Shown here piece by piece: positions 7,550 to 14,865 of a DNA stretch of 64,000 nt (positions are counted from its first letter, which is position 1; the number at the start of each line of letters is the position of its first letter). The notes under the pieces are model-generated. The model was not told the origin of the DNA. It searched no databases and was given only the letters and a program-made list of their open reading frames with translations. A program made the translations under genes and the position numbers. Source of the stretch: a virus; the IMG/VR virus record IMGVR_UViG_3300042888_000931, positions 1 to 64,000 of that record. One strand, 5' to 3'.

Positions 7550-7794
7550 TGCCAACAAACCTAACCCCACTATCACAAGAGTTTTATAGAACAACACACA
7601 GACTTGCTCATACACAAATTCAAGACCTTGATGTCAAAAGAATAAAGATCGATCACTTCCAGCCAAAGGCTAGAGTTGAAGAGGTTTTGCCATTTAGAGT
7701 TCAGTTTATAAACGTAAGTGTGTTTGGATATTCCAAAACTAACCCACCCCCAATCCCACTACAGATCATTGGCTATAGCAACTACATTCTCTAA
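7549..7794 (+). CDS. Small tail-associated protein, unknown function
   Basis: An 81-residue protein, start overlapping the previous stop (TAATG). It has a basic, helical N-terminal half (QEFYRTTHRLAHTQIQDL) and a beta C-terminal half (LPFRVQFINVSVFGYS) ending in a Pro-rich stretch. No known motif. Tight coupling to the 7160 gene suggests that the two products work together in the fibre or baseplate. I do not recognise the family. Confidence 0.5.
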   Translation: MPTNLTPLSQEFYRTTHRLAHTQIQDLDVKRIKIDHFQPKARVEEVLPFRVQFINVSVFGYSKTNPPPIPLQIIGYSNYIL

Positions 7795-7812
7795 TAGTAT
7801 TATTAAAAGGGG

Positions 7813-7821
7813 TGTTATAAT
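7813..7821 (+). promoter_or_regulatory. Extended -10 promoter TGTTATAAT, leaderless
   Basis: TGT-TATAAT ends 6 nt before ATG 7828, and the intervening ACCACA-type leader has no SD. A purine run (aaaagggg) lies upstream of the expected transcription start and so cannot serve as an SD. Confidence 0.7.
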
Positions 7822-7827
7822 TACCAC

Positions 7828-8274
7828 ATGGCTAAAGTATCAATTCCATCAGTTAAGGCTCTATTCCAAACAGGAGATAGACCTACTCAAGAAAACTATG
7901 AAGATTTAATCGACACCGCAACTGCTCAGTCAACAGACTTGGGCTCTTCAGGTAATAATGAAAATACAATCAATGGTATTGAGAACTTAACTGTTGTTGA
8001 TAACTTTGACGCTACAGTTTGGCGTATGGTCAAGTATATTGTTTCAATATCAAAGACCTCTGCAGGGGACAATAAGTTCTATGCAACCGAACTAACAATT
8101 CTCGTTGACGGTACAAATGTAAATGTCAGCGAATACGGAACAATCGACAATGATGGGAATATTGGCACCATTAATGTCTCTCGCACTGGAAATACCGTGG
8201 CCTTAACAGTCACTCCAGATCCTGCGATCAAGCCAGTCACAGTTCGTTTTGCACGAATTGGACTTAAGGCATAA
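7828..8274 (+). CDS. Short tail fibre with shared C-terminal beta domain
   Basis: 148 residues, leaderless start. The N-terminal VKALFQTGDRPTQENYEDLID is a common opening of phage tail-fibre proteins. The C-terminal domain (about 58-148) has a YIVSISK...ATELTILVDGTNVNVSEYGTI pattern ending in VTVRFARIGLKA. The protein at 8292 ends with a related domain (LVKVAYGSHTEISKVLLTL...MTEYGIVG). Domains like this occur at the ends of T4-like cyanophage structural proteins. Likely a small distal fibre or fibre tip. Confidence 0.65.
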   Translation: MAKVSIPSVKALFQTGDRPTQENYEDLIDTATAQSTDLGSSGNNENTINGIENLTVVDNFDATVWRMVKYIVSISKTSAGDNKFYATELTILVDGTNVNVSEYGTIDNDGNIGTINVSRTGNTVALTVTPDPAIKPVTVRFARIGLKA

Positions 8275-8291
8275 CTAAGGAGATATAAAAA

Positions 8292-9779
8292 ATGGCAACA
8301 GTAAATAAAGATTTTAAAATTAAGAGTGGACTTATCGTTGAGGGCCTACAAGGTACAATCAACAATAAGAGAATTCTTACAGAGGATGCAGGAGATCAAT
8401 ACATCCTGGACCTTATTGGTGGAGAAACACTAGTAAAGTCAGTTTCAAATGAATTTGATGTTTCAGCAGGTGGAGAACTTTCACTTGACCGTGTAGTAGT
8501 AGATGCTTATTACGATGCAGCAGGCGATGCAGCAGCAGCACAGGCTGCAGCAGAAGCAACTGCTTCAGCAGATGCAACATCTAAGGCTAACGCTGCACAG
8601 GCTGCAGCAGAGGCTACAGCATCAGCAGATGCAACATCTAAGGCTAACGCAGCCCAAGCAGCAGCAGAGGCTACAGCATCAGCAGATGCAACATCTAAGG
8701 CTAACGCAGCCCAAGCAGCAGCAGAGGCTACAGCATCAGCAGATGCAACTTCAAAGGCTAACGCTGCACAGGCTGCAGCAGAAGCAACTGCTTCAGCAGA
8801 CGCTACTTCAAAGGCTAATGCAGCAGAAGCAGCAGCAAACCTTTACACAGATGGAGCAGTTTCAGCACTTGTTGATTCAGCACCAGAACTTCTAAATACA
8901 CTTAATGAATTGGCAGAAGCACTTGGTGATTCACCAGATACAATTACAAACCTTACAACATTAGTTGGAACAAAGGCTGACACATCATATGTTGACTCAG
9001 AAATTTCTGATCTTGACACAGCAGCACAGGGTTATGCATCAGCAGCACAGGCTGCAGCAGAGGCTACAGCATCAGCAGATGCAACTTCAAAGGCTAACGC
9101 TGCACAGGCTGCAGCAGAAGCAACTGCTTCAGCAGATGCAACTTCAAAGGCTAATGCAGCAGAAGCAGCAGCAATCGCACACGCAGATGCTCTTACAACA
9201 TCTGATGTAGCAGAAGGAACAGCACAGTACTTCACAGATGCTCGTGCTAAGTCTTCAGCAGCAAGTCTTTTGACTGGTGCAACACTTACAAACATTACAA
9301 TCACAGGAACAGGTGCAGGACTTACTATTACTGCAGAAAACGGTGTAGCAGACTCTACAACATCTGATCTTGCAGAAGGTTCACGACTATACTTCACAGA
9401 CGAAAGAGCAGTAGACGCTCTTGAAGCAGTAGTTCCAAACTTCACAGCAGTTGAGGTAAACTCAGTTGCTAAGCAGGTTGCTTCAACAATGTCAGCAGCA
9501 TCTGCAGGTGCTCATGTAGGACACGCATTTGCTAAAGCAGATTACCGTTCAGCAGAGTTCCTTGTAAAGGTTGCTTACGGATCACATACTGAAATCTCAA
9601 AGGTCCTTTTGACACTTGACGCTTCAGACAACATTGCAATGACCGAATACGGAATTGTTGGAACAAATGGCACAGCGATGTCAGTTTCAGCAAATGTTGA
9701 CGGTGCAAATGTACAACTTCTAGTAACAACCACAAACAATAACTCAACAGTTACTGTTGTCGGAACACTACTTGCGTAA
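8292..9779 (+). CDS. Long tail fibre with Ala-rich 19-residue repeats
   Basis: 495 residues with a strong AAGGAGAT SD. The N-terminus ATVNKDFKIKSGLIVEG is shared with the protein at 9815. Residues 84-178 hold five copies, and residues 253-290 two more, of a 19-residue unit QAAAEATASADATSKANAA, predicted helical. A central segment APELLNTLNELAEALGDSP also occurs in the 10323 fibre. Two 'YFTDARAKSS / YFTDERAVDA' motifs follow, and a C-terminal beta domain is shared with the 7828 protein. This is the layout of a trimeric, partly coiled-coil fibre shaft with a distal domain. Repeats may let shaft length vary by recombination. Confidence 0.8.
   Translation: MATVNKDFKIKSGLIVEGLQGTINNKRILTEDAGDQYILDLIGGETLVKSVSNEFDVSAGGELSLDRVVVDAYYDAAGDAAAAQAAAEATASADATSKANAAQAAAEATASADATSKANAAQAAAEATASADATSKANAAQAAAEATASADATSKANAAQAAAEATASADATSKANAAEAAANLYTDGAVSALVDSAPELLNTLNELAEALGDSPDTITNLTTLVGTKADTSYVDSEISDLDTAAQGYASAAQAAAEATASADATSKANAAQAAAEATASADATSKANAAEAAAIAHADALTTSDVAEGTAQYFTDARAKSSAASLLTGATLTNITITGTGAGLTITAENGVADSTTSDLAEGSRLYFTDERAVDALEAVVPNFTAVEVNSVAKQVASTMSAASAGAHVGHAFAKADYRSAEFLVKVAYGSHTEISKVLLTLDASDNIAMTEYGIVGTNGTAMSVSANVDGANVQLLVTTTNNNSTVTVVGTLLA
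8541..9161 (+). repeat. 57-nt tandem repeats coding the Ala-rich shaft
   Basis: Five adjacent 57-nt units (8541-8825) and two more (9048-9161) code for the 19-residue repeat. Units 2 to 4 are nearly identical at DNA level (gctacagcatcagcagatgc...), whereas the outer units differ synonymously. This pattern is expected from recent internal duplication. Confidence 0.85.
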
Positions 9780-9814
9780 TAAAAAATAAAAATAGTTGGA
9801 AGAGGGAGCAGTAA

Positions 9815-10264
9815 ATGGCAACAGTCGATAAAGACTTCAAGGTCAAGAATGGATTAGTCGTAGCAAACGGCGGTACATTCGGAGATGCAGTAACAGTAGG
9901 AGCCCCAACTCTTAATGTCCATGCAGCAACTAAGGAGTATGTCGATAACCGATCAATGGCTGTTGGCTCAACTGCTCCTTCTTCACCAACTAATGGAACC
10001 CAGTGGTTAGACACTGGAACAAACCGAATTAATTTCTATTACAATGGAGTTTGGTATACCCAAGCAACTATTGATGATACAAATAATTTACCACAGCACA
10101 TTCACGATACCGCAATTGATGGAACTGGCTTCATAGTATCCCAGTTCTATGAAGGTGGATCATTCAACAGCCCATTGGGTGTAGGTTTGGATGCAGGTGG
10201 ACCAGACTCAACAGTTTGGACAGTTGTATTCGATGGCGGTAGTGTAGTAGATAACTTCAATTAA
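9815..10264 (+). CDS. Short tail fibre / fibre-tip protein
   Basis: 149 residues with a GAGGGAG SD. The N-terminus ATVDKDFKVKNGLVVANG matches that of the 8292 fibre. Next comes VHAATKEYVDNRS, a widespread fibre motif before a trimeric domain, then a segment PTNGTQWLDTGTNRINFYYNG seen in many phage tail proteins. The C-terminal 30 residues (DSTVWTVVFDGGSVVDNFN) are Gly/Asp-rich. It looks like a shorter relative of its neighbour, arisen by duplication and domain replacement. Confidence 0.65.
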   Translation: MATVDKDFKVKNGLVVANGGTFGDAVTVGAPTLNVHAATKEYVDNRSMAVGSTAPSSPTNGTQWLDTGTNRINFYYNGVWYTQATIDDTNNLPQHIHDTAIDGTGFIVSQFYEGGSFNSPLGVGLDAGGPDSTVWTVVFDGGSVVDNFN

Positions 10265-10272
10265 AAAATTGA

Positions 10273-10281
10273 TGTTATAAT
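10273..10281 (+). promoter_or_regulatory. Extended -10 promoter TGTTATAAT
   Basis: TGT-TATAAT lies 41 nt before ATG 10323, giving a leader of about 35 nt. The leader holds a small hairpin (ATGGG-cagcc-CCCAT, 10293-10307) immediately before the SD AAGGAG. Confidence 0.65.
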
Positions 10282-10322
10282 AAGATAAGTTAATGGGCAG
10301 CCCCCATAAGGAGAATATACAA

Positions 10323-11804
10323 ATGGCAACAAGAATGCAACAGCGCAGAGGTACTGCAGCACAATGGACGGCTGCAAACCCAATTCTAGCAGCAGGTGAA
10401 ATCGGTTTTGAAACAGATACAAGTAAGTTTAAGATGGGTAACGGCTCTTCAACATGGTCTGCCCTAACATATTTTGCTAATGCAACAGAATTAGCAGCAA
10501 TCGTTGATGGAGCACCAGCAGCCCTGAACACTCTCAATGAGTTAGCAGAAGCACTAGGAGACAATCCAGCATTTTTAACAGATATTTCAAACAATCTATC
10601 AAGCCATGCTAACGATACAACACTAATCCATGGTATTGCTGACACAGCACTTCTTGCAACTACAGCAAATGTAGAAGCAGCAAATCAGGCTGCCTCTGGA
10701 GCACTCTCAGAACACGCTGCAGATACTACATCAATCCATGGTATTGCAGACACATCACTTCTTGCAACAACTGCAGATATCACAACACACAATTCAGACA
10801 CAACAGGCGTACATGGTATTGCAGATACATCACTTCTAGCAACTACAGCAAATGTACAAGCAGCAGCAGATAGCGCATCAGCAGCACTTGGAGTACACGC
10901 TTCAGACACAACAGATGTTCATGGAATCGCTGATACTTCACTTCTTGCAACAACAGCAGATATTTCAACACACAACTCAGCAACAGAAAATGTTCACGGA
11001 ATTCTAGATACAGCAGAACTAGTGACACAGTCAGACCTAGTAACCGCACTAGGAAATGCTGCAGTAGATCAGTCAACTCTTGCAGGAGTAGGTATTGACT
11101 GGAACGGAACTTCAGAAGCATTTGACATTGATTCAACTGTAGCAACAAAGACTTACGCAGACGATGCAGTGACAACACACAACTCTGACACAACAAATGT
11201 TCACGGAATTGCAGACACATCACTTCTTGCGACAACTGCAGATGTGGCAGCAGTTACAAAAACCACTCTAGGTCTTGGAAATGTTGACAATACATCAGAT
11301 GCTGACAAGCCAGTTTCAACAGCAACTGTAACAGCAATCGCAACAGCAAAGTCTGAAGCAATTGCAGAAGTAACAGCAGTTATTGATGGTGCACCAAACG
11401 CACTTAACACCCTTAACGAACTTGCTGCAGCACTTGGCGATGATGCTAACTTTGCTTCAACAATTACAACATCACTTGCAGCAAAGGTAGATTCATACAC
11501 ACCAATTACACAAAAGACAGCATCTTATACTCTATCAACGCTAGATCACAGAGATGATTTAATTGAAATGGGTTCAGCATCAGCACTTACATTAACAATT
11601 CCGCTAAATTCATCAATTGCTTACCCAGTAGGAACATCTTTAGATATTCTTCAAACTGGTGCAGGTCAAGTAACGATTGCTGGAGCAGCAGGAGTTACCG
11701 TAAATGCAACACCAGGTCTTAAGTTGAGAACTCAGTGGTCATCTGCAACTCTTTTCAAGAGAGCAGAAAACACATGGGTTGTCTACGGCGATCTAACAGC
11801 GTAA
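10323..11804 (+). CDS. Tail fibre with Mtd-like N-terminus and IHGIADTSLL repeats
   Basis: 493 residues. ATG 10323 is chosen over 10293 because AAGGAG lies 9 nt upstream and the protein then begins ATRMQQRRGTAAQW. The first 50 residues (AGEIGFETDTSKFKMGNGSSTW) match the N-terminal domain of the Bordetella phage tropism determinant and other tail fibres. Then come several copies of a 'SDTT-x-VHGIADTSLLATTAD' unit, NALNTLNELAAALGD segments, and a C-terminal beta domain (about 395-493). The central and last parts are paralogous to residues 93-255 of the 837 protein. Likely receptor-side fibre shaft plus a head domain. Confidence 0.8.
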   Translation: MATRMQQRRGTAAQWTAANPILAAGEIGFETDTSKFKMGNGSSTWSALTYFANATELAAIVDGAPAALNTLNELAEALGDNPAFLTDISNNLSSHANDTTLIHGIADTALLATTANVEAANQAASGALSEHAADTTSIHGIADTSLLATTADITTHNSDTTGVHGIADTSLLATTANVQAAADSASAALGVHASDTTDVHGIADTSLLATTADISTHNSATENVHGILDTAELVTQSDLVTALGNAAVDQSTLAGVGIDWNGTSEAFDIDSTVATKTYADDAVTTHNSDTTNVHGIADTSLLATTADVAAVTKTTLGLGNVDNTSDADKPVSTATVTAIATAKSEAIAEVTAVIDGAPNALNTLNELAAALGDDANFASTITTSLAAKVDSYTPITQKTASYTLSTLDHRDDLIEMGSASALTLTIPLNSSIAYPVGTSLDILQTGAGQVTIAGAAGVTVNATPGLKLRTQWSSATLFKRAENTWVVYGDLTA

Positions 11805-11836
11805 TACAAAATTCAATAAGAAATTAGGAGATACAA

Positions 11837-12808
11837 ATGGCAGCAGGTAAGAAGATAGGTAAGAAGTCCCAAGCGTCAAATGACTTTTTGGAGCCATTAA
11901 AGCCAGTTATTGGTACTGCAACAAACGTAGGAACTAACAGACCATTTAACAATGGAGCAGCAGTTGTTACATTTTCTTTACCCGCACTTTCCCCTGCTGC
12001 CACATCTTTCACAGTAACAGCAAGCACTGGACAGACAGGAACTGGAGCATCTTCTCCAATCACTGTAGAAGGCATTGCATCAACAGCAACACCAACATTT
12101 ACAGTAAGAGCAACTAATGCAGCAGGAACATCTGCTGCTTCTGATGCATCTAATTCTGTAACAATTACAACAGTTCCAGCAACACCATCTGCACCAACTG
12201 CAACAGCGGGAGTAGATCAAGATACAGTTTCTTGGACAGCACCAGCAAACGGAGGAAGTGCAATCACTTCTTATGTTTGGGCAGCATCAGATGGCAAAAC
12301 TAATTCAACAGCATCAACATCTGTCGCTGTAGGACAAGAAGCAAACACTGCACAGACATACACTGTTCGTGCAATAAATGCTAACGGAACATCTGCAACA
12401 TCTCCAGCATCCAATAACGTAACCACAATTGCTCCATTCTTTCCCCCATTCTTCCCCCCATTCTTCCCATTCTTCCCTCCATTTTTCCCACCATTCTTCC
12501 CGTTCTTCCCACCATTTTTCCCACCATTCTTCCCATTCTTCCCACCGTTCTTCCCATTCTTCCCTTACTTCCCATTCTTCCCACCGTTCTTCCCATTCTT
12601 CCCGTTCTTCCCACCGTTCTTCCCACCTTACTTCCCATTCTTTCCACCGTTCTTCCCATTCTTCCCTTACTTCCCATTCTTCCCACCGTTCTTCCCGTTC
12701 TTCCCGTTCTTCCCACCGTTCTTCCCACCAACATTCTCATCAAGTTCAGGACCAAAGTGTACAGCCAACTATTGCTGGCAGTGCCCATGTCAACCATGCG
12801 CTTGTTAA
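11837..12808 (+). CDS. Fibronectin-like protein with Phe/Pro-only domain and Cys tail
   Basis: 323 residues with an AGGAGAT SD. Residues about 25-195 are two fibronectin type III-like domains (PSAPTATAGVDQDTVSWTAP... AINANGTSATSPAS). Residues about 198-300 consist almost entirely of Phe and Pro, with a few Tyr, in FFPP/FFP units. The last 19 residues hold six cysteines (KC..YC..CPC..CAC). A shorter Phe/Pro stretch and Cys tail also end the 837 fibre. No precedent is known to me for such a long aromatic/proline tract. It is probably virion-exposed and may act as an adhesive or as a substrate for the prolyl-hydroxylase-like enzymes in the next operon. Confidence 0.7.
   Translation: MAAGKKIGKKSQASNDFLEPLKPVIGTATNVGTNRPFNNGAAVVTFSLPALSPAATSFTVTASTGQTGTGASSPITVEGIASTATPTFTVRATNAAGTSAASDASNSVTITTVPATPSAPTATAGVDQDTVSWTAPANGGSAITSYVWAASDGKTNSTASTSVAVGQEANTAQTYTVRAINANGTSATSPASNNVTTIAPFFPPFFPPFFPFFPPFFPPFFPFFPPFFPPFFPFFPPFFPFFPYFPFFPPFFPFFPFFPPFFPPYFPFFPPFFPFFPYFPFFPPFFPFFPFFPPFFPPTFSSSSGPKCTANYCWQCPCQPCAC
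12430..12735 (+). repeat. Phe/Pro-coding low-complexity repeat (TTC TTC CCA CCx)
   Basis: About 300 bases of pyrimidine-rich + strand made of 9- and 12-nt units (ttcttcccattc, ttcttcccaccg). A block of roughly 100 nt containing the Tyr variant (ccttacttcccattc) occurs twice, around 12552 and 12655, showing internal duplication. The strand asymmetry is extreme, with almost no G. Confidence 0.85.
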
Positions 12809-12816
12809 AGATAGGG

Positions 12817-12841
12817 GGCACATACAAAACTAGTATGTGCC
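12817..12841 (+). terminator. 9-bp perfect hairpin after the fibre block
   Basis: GGCACATAC-aaaacta-GTATGTGCC forms a perfect 9-bp stem 9 nt after the stop at 12808. There is no U tract after it, so it is either a U-less actinobacterial-type terminator or an operator for the promoter 15 nt downstream. Confidence 0.55.
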
Positions 12842-12855
12842 AACTGTCAAAGATA

Positions 12856-12864
12856 TGCTATACT
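12856..12864 (+). promoter_or_regulatory. Extended -10 promoter TGCTATACT
   Basis: TGC-TATACT lies 23 nt before ATG 12888. The leader contains AAAGGAG at a proper SD distance. Confidence 0.65.
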
Positions 12865-12887
12865 ACTAATACAAAAGGAGAATATAC

Positions 12888-13316
12888 ATGTACGCAATAC
12901 TTGTAAAAGATAACAATAACATCTACGATGTGCTTGGTGTGCTTAAGACTGATGAAGAAATAAGAACTAAACTTGACTCAGAGTGGGATAAGAACTTGCC
13001 TATAATCGGTATGGATGTAAATGCTCACAAAGCAACAGCAACTAGAGGTGCAACATGGAATGGCACATCTTTTGACGGAACTGCAAACGAAGGATTTTTT
13101 GCATTATCACAAGAAGAAAAAGATGCCTATAAGCAATATGCATTTTTATGTGACAACAAGATAATCTACAGACTTGCTCTAGACGCTGCTGATGAAAAGA
13201 CAGCAATGTACGATGCAGCATTTTCTAGCGAAGTAATATTGGTAAAGTGTACCTTTGTTACTGCTGGAGTAAAAGTTGTATACGACGAAGCAACCAGAGA
13301 ATTCACAGCCGCTTAA
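12888..13316 (+). CDS. Unknown protein, possibly fibre-related
   Basis: 142 residues, with its own promoter and an AAAGGAG SD. It has an N-terminal mixed alpha/beta part and a segment ATRGATWNGTSFDGTANEGFF resembling the 'GA.WdG..F' tail-fibre-assembly pattern. A helical middle (EEKDAYKQYAFLC) follows, then a beta C-terminus. There are no catalytic motifs. It sits between the Phe/Pro fibre and the oxygenase operon, so it could be a fibre-assembly factor. This is a weak inference. Confidence 0.45.
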   Translation: MYAILVKDNNNIYDVLGVLKTDEEIRTKLDSEWDKNLPIIGMDVNAHKATATRGATWNGTSFDGTANEGFFALSQEEKDAYKQYAFLCDNKIIYRLALDAADEKTAMYDAAFSSEVILVKCTFVTAGVKVVYDEATREFTAA

Positions 13317-13338
13317 TCTATACTGTTTTTAGTTTTTG

Positions 13339-13347
13339 TGATATACT
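13339..13347 (+). promoter_or_regulatory. Extended -10 promoter TGATATACT of the oxygenase operon
   Basis: TGA-TATACT lies 28 nt before ATG 13376, with AAAGGA as SD. I saw no further promoter box of this type at the gene junctions down to 21112, so the whole oxygenase operon probably depends on it. Confidence 0.65.
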
Positions 13348-13375
13348 ATAGTCATAGCCCAAACAAAGGAACTAA

Positions 13376-14089
13376 ATGACAACTTATGATGAAAATGAAA
13401 CCCCTTGGTTTACCAAGGATAGATCAGAAACAGCCTTAAATAGATATCCATCAAAAACTATTGGAAACAATATTTTAGTTGAAAACCCAGCATTAGGAAT
13501 TAACCTATACAGAAATGTGTTTTCAAAAGAAGATTCTGAAAGATACATAAAAATATTAGAGTCTAATCTAGGTGGCAATGGAAAATACAAATGGTCAGAA
13601 GCAAAAGTAACTAACTCAGATGTGCCAATTAAAAAGGCTAGAGATGCTGTAGACTTTAGATTTAAGCAAGAAAATTTAGGTCCAAGAGACGAAGATAACT
13701 CTGAACTAATTGACCTACACGAAGAGATCTATCAAAAGTTAAAGTTCTGTGTTGACGATTATGCACGGTACTGGGGAATCAACGTAGTATATTATGAAGC
13801 ATTTAACTTTGTAAAGTATGAAGGAGAAGGAACCCACTTCAACATTCATGCCGATCACGGTCCAATGTATAATTGCACGGTCTCTGCTGTTATTTATATA
13901 AATGAAGACTACGAAGGTGGAGAGATTAGATTTCCAAGAATGGACAATTATACTCATAGTCCAAAAATAGGAGACATTGTTCTTTGCCCATCAAACTATA
14001 TTTATGAGCATGCTTCATTGCCTATGAAAGAGGGAACAAAGTATTGTGTTGTCGTAATGACAGACATTAATGAACTAGGACACAAGTAG
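13376..14089 (+). CDS. 2OG-Fe(II) oxygenase 1 (prolyl-4-hydroxylase-like)
   Basis: 237 residues. The double-stranded beta-helix core carries H158-A-D160 in NIHADHG and the distal H212 in YEHASLP, with GTKY supplying a possible 2-oxoglutarate-binding Lys. Between them are the hallmark AVIYINEDYEGGEIRF and KIGDIVLCPS. P4H-type enzymes use O2 and 2-oxoglutarate to hydroxylate peptide prolines or small molecules. It is the first gene of the oxygenase operon. Its stop overlaps the next GTG. The closest relative in the window appears to be the 14866 protein (both have a DHG after HxD and an ESNLG segment), so these are duplicates. Confidence 0.85.
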   Translation: MTTYDENETPWFTKDRSETALNRYPSKTIGNNILVENPALGINLYRNVFSKEDSERYIKILESNLGGNGKYKWSEAKVTNSDVPIKKARDAVDFRFKQENLGPRDEDNSELIDLHEEIYQKLKFCVDDYARYWGINVVYYEAFNFVKYEGEGTHFNIHADHGPMYNCTVSAVIYINEDYEGGEIRFPRMDNYTHSPKIGDIVLCPSNYIYEHASLPMKEGTKYCVVVMTDINELGHK

Positions 14090-14856
14090 TGTCTTTAGTC
14101 GCTAAGTTCAGATCCTTTAGACCCTGGCTAGATAAAGAGAATATCTCTACACCAGTACCAACACAAAAAGAAATGCCAGATTGGTATAAAAACGCAGACA
14201 GATTTGCTAAAATGCCAAACGGAGAATACTATAAAGCACCAAAAGAAGTTTGTCCATTTCCCAAAGAAGGAACAACAGACGACTATGGAAAGATACCTAC
14301 ATGGAAGGCGTGTCCTGCAATTATGGATGCGTTTGCAACTGGTTATGTGTTTAAAACTCCTTGCGACCTAACATTTGCTAAAAATTCTCAGGGGATAATT
14401 AATGTTACAATTGATGATCCTAAATATAGAGACTTCTGTACACAAAGACCACCAATGCCACAGTTTGAACATCCAAAAGGATATTACCAGTACCACTTTG
14501 CCTGGAGTTCTCCATGGGGGCTAGAATTACCAGAAGGATATAGTGCATTATTTATGACTCCAATGAATAGGTTTGATCTGCCATTTTTAAATACTACTGG
14601 AGTTGTTGATTCTGACAAGGTACACCTTCTTGGAAGTTTTCCATTTTTTATAGCAGAGGGCTGGGAAGGAACGCTTCCTGCTGGAACCCCATACTTGCAA
14701 GTTCTTCCATTTAAAAGAGAAAACTGGGAACATGAGATAGAGATTTTAGGTCAGTCTGATATATATGGTAAAATGGTAGATAACGCAAAATTCTATCGGC
14801 AACCTGATGGAGGAGTGTACATTAAAAAAGTTTGGTCCCGTAGAGAATATAAATAG
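14089..14856 (+). CDS. DUF6065-like cupin protein 1
   Basis: 255 residues from a GTG that overlaps the previous stop. Notable segments are the N-terminal STPVPTQKEMPDWYKN, MTPMNRFDLPFL, FFIAEGWEGTLPAGTPYLQVLPF and KVWSRREYK. The pattern of a 'NP.N/MNRFD' strand followed by 'F..E.W.G.LPAGTP..Q..P' fits the DUF6065 type of phage and bacterial beta-barrel proteins, often found near oxygenases. No metal ligand set is evident. The protein at 15549 looks like a relative. It could be a partner or substrate carrier for the oxygenases. Function unknown. Confidence 0.6.
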   Translation: MSLVAKFRSFRPWLDKENISTPVPTQKEMPDWYKNADRFAKMPNGEYYKAPKEVCPFPKEGTTDDYGKIPTWKACPAIMDAFATGYVFKTPCDLTFAKNSQGIINVTIDDPKYRDFCTQRPPMPQFEHPKGYYQYHFAWSSPWGLELPEGYSALFMTPMNRFDLPFLNTTGVVDSDKVHLLGSFPFFIAEGWEGTLPAGTPYLQVLPFKRENWEHEIEILGQSDIYGKMVDNAKFYRQPDGGVYIKKVWSRREYK

Positions 14857-14865
14857 GAGAATAAA

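Noticed and set aside
9032-9445. Minus-strand Ala/Ser-rich frame
   Set aside because: Antisense of the Ala-rich fibre repeats, without promoter or SD.
10323-11804. Diversity-generating retroelement because of the Mtd-like N-terminus
   Set aside because: No reverse transcriptase, template repeat or adenine-biased variable repeat was seen in the window.
12381-12827. Minus-strand frame rich in Gly/Arg/Met (GRTVGRTGRM)
   Set aside because: Shadow of the Phe/Pro repeat on the opposite strand; composition follows from reverse complement of TTC/CCA codons.
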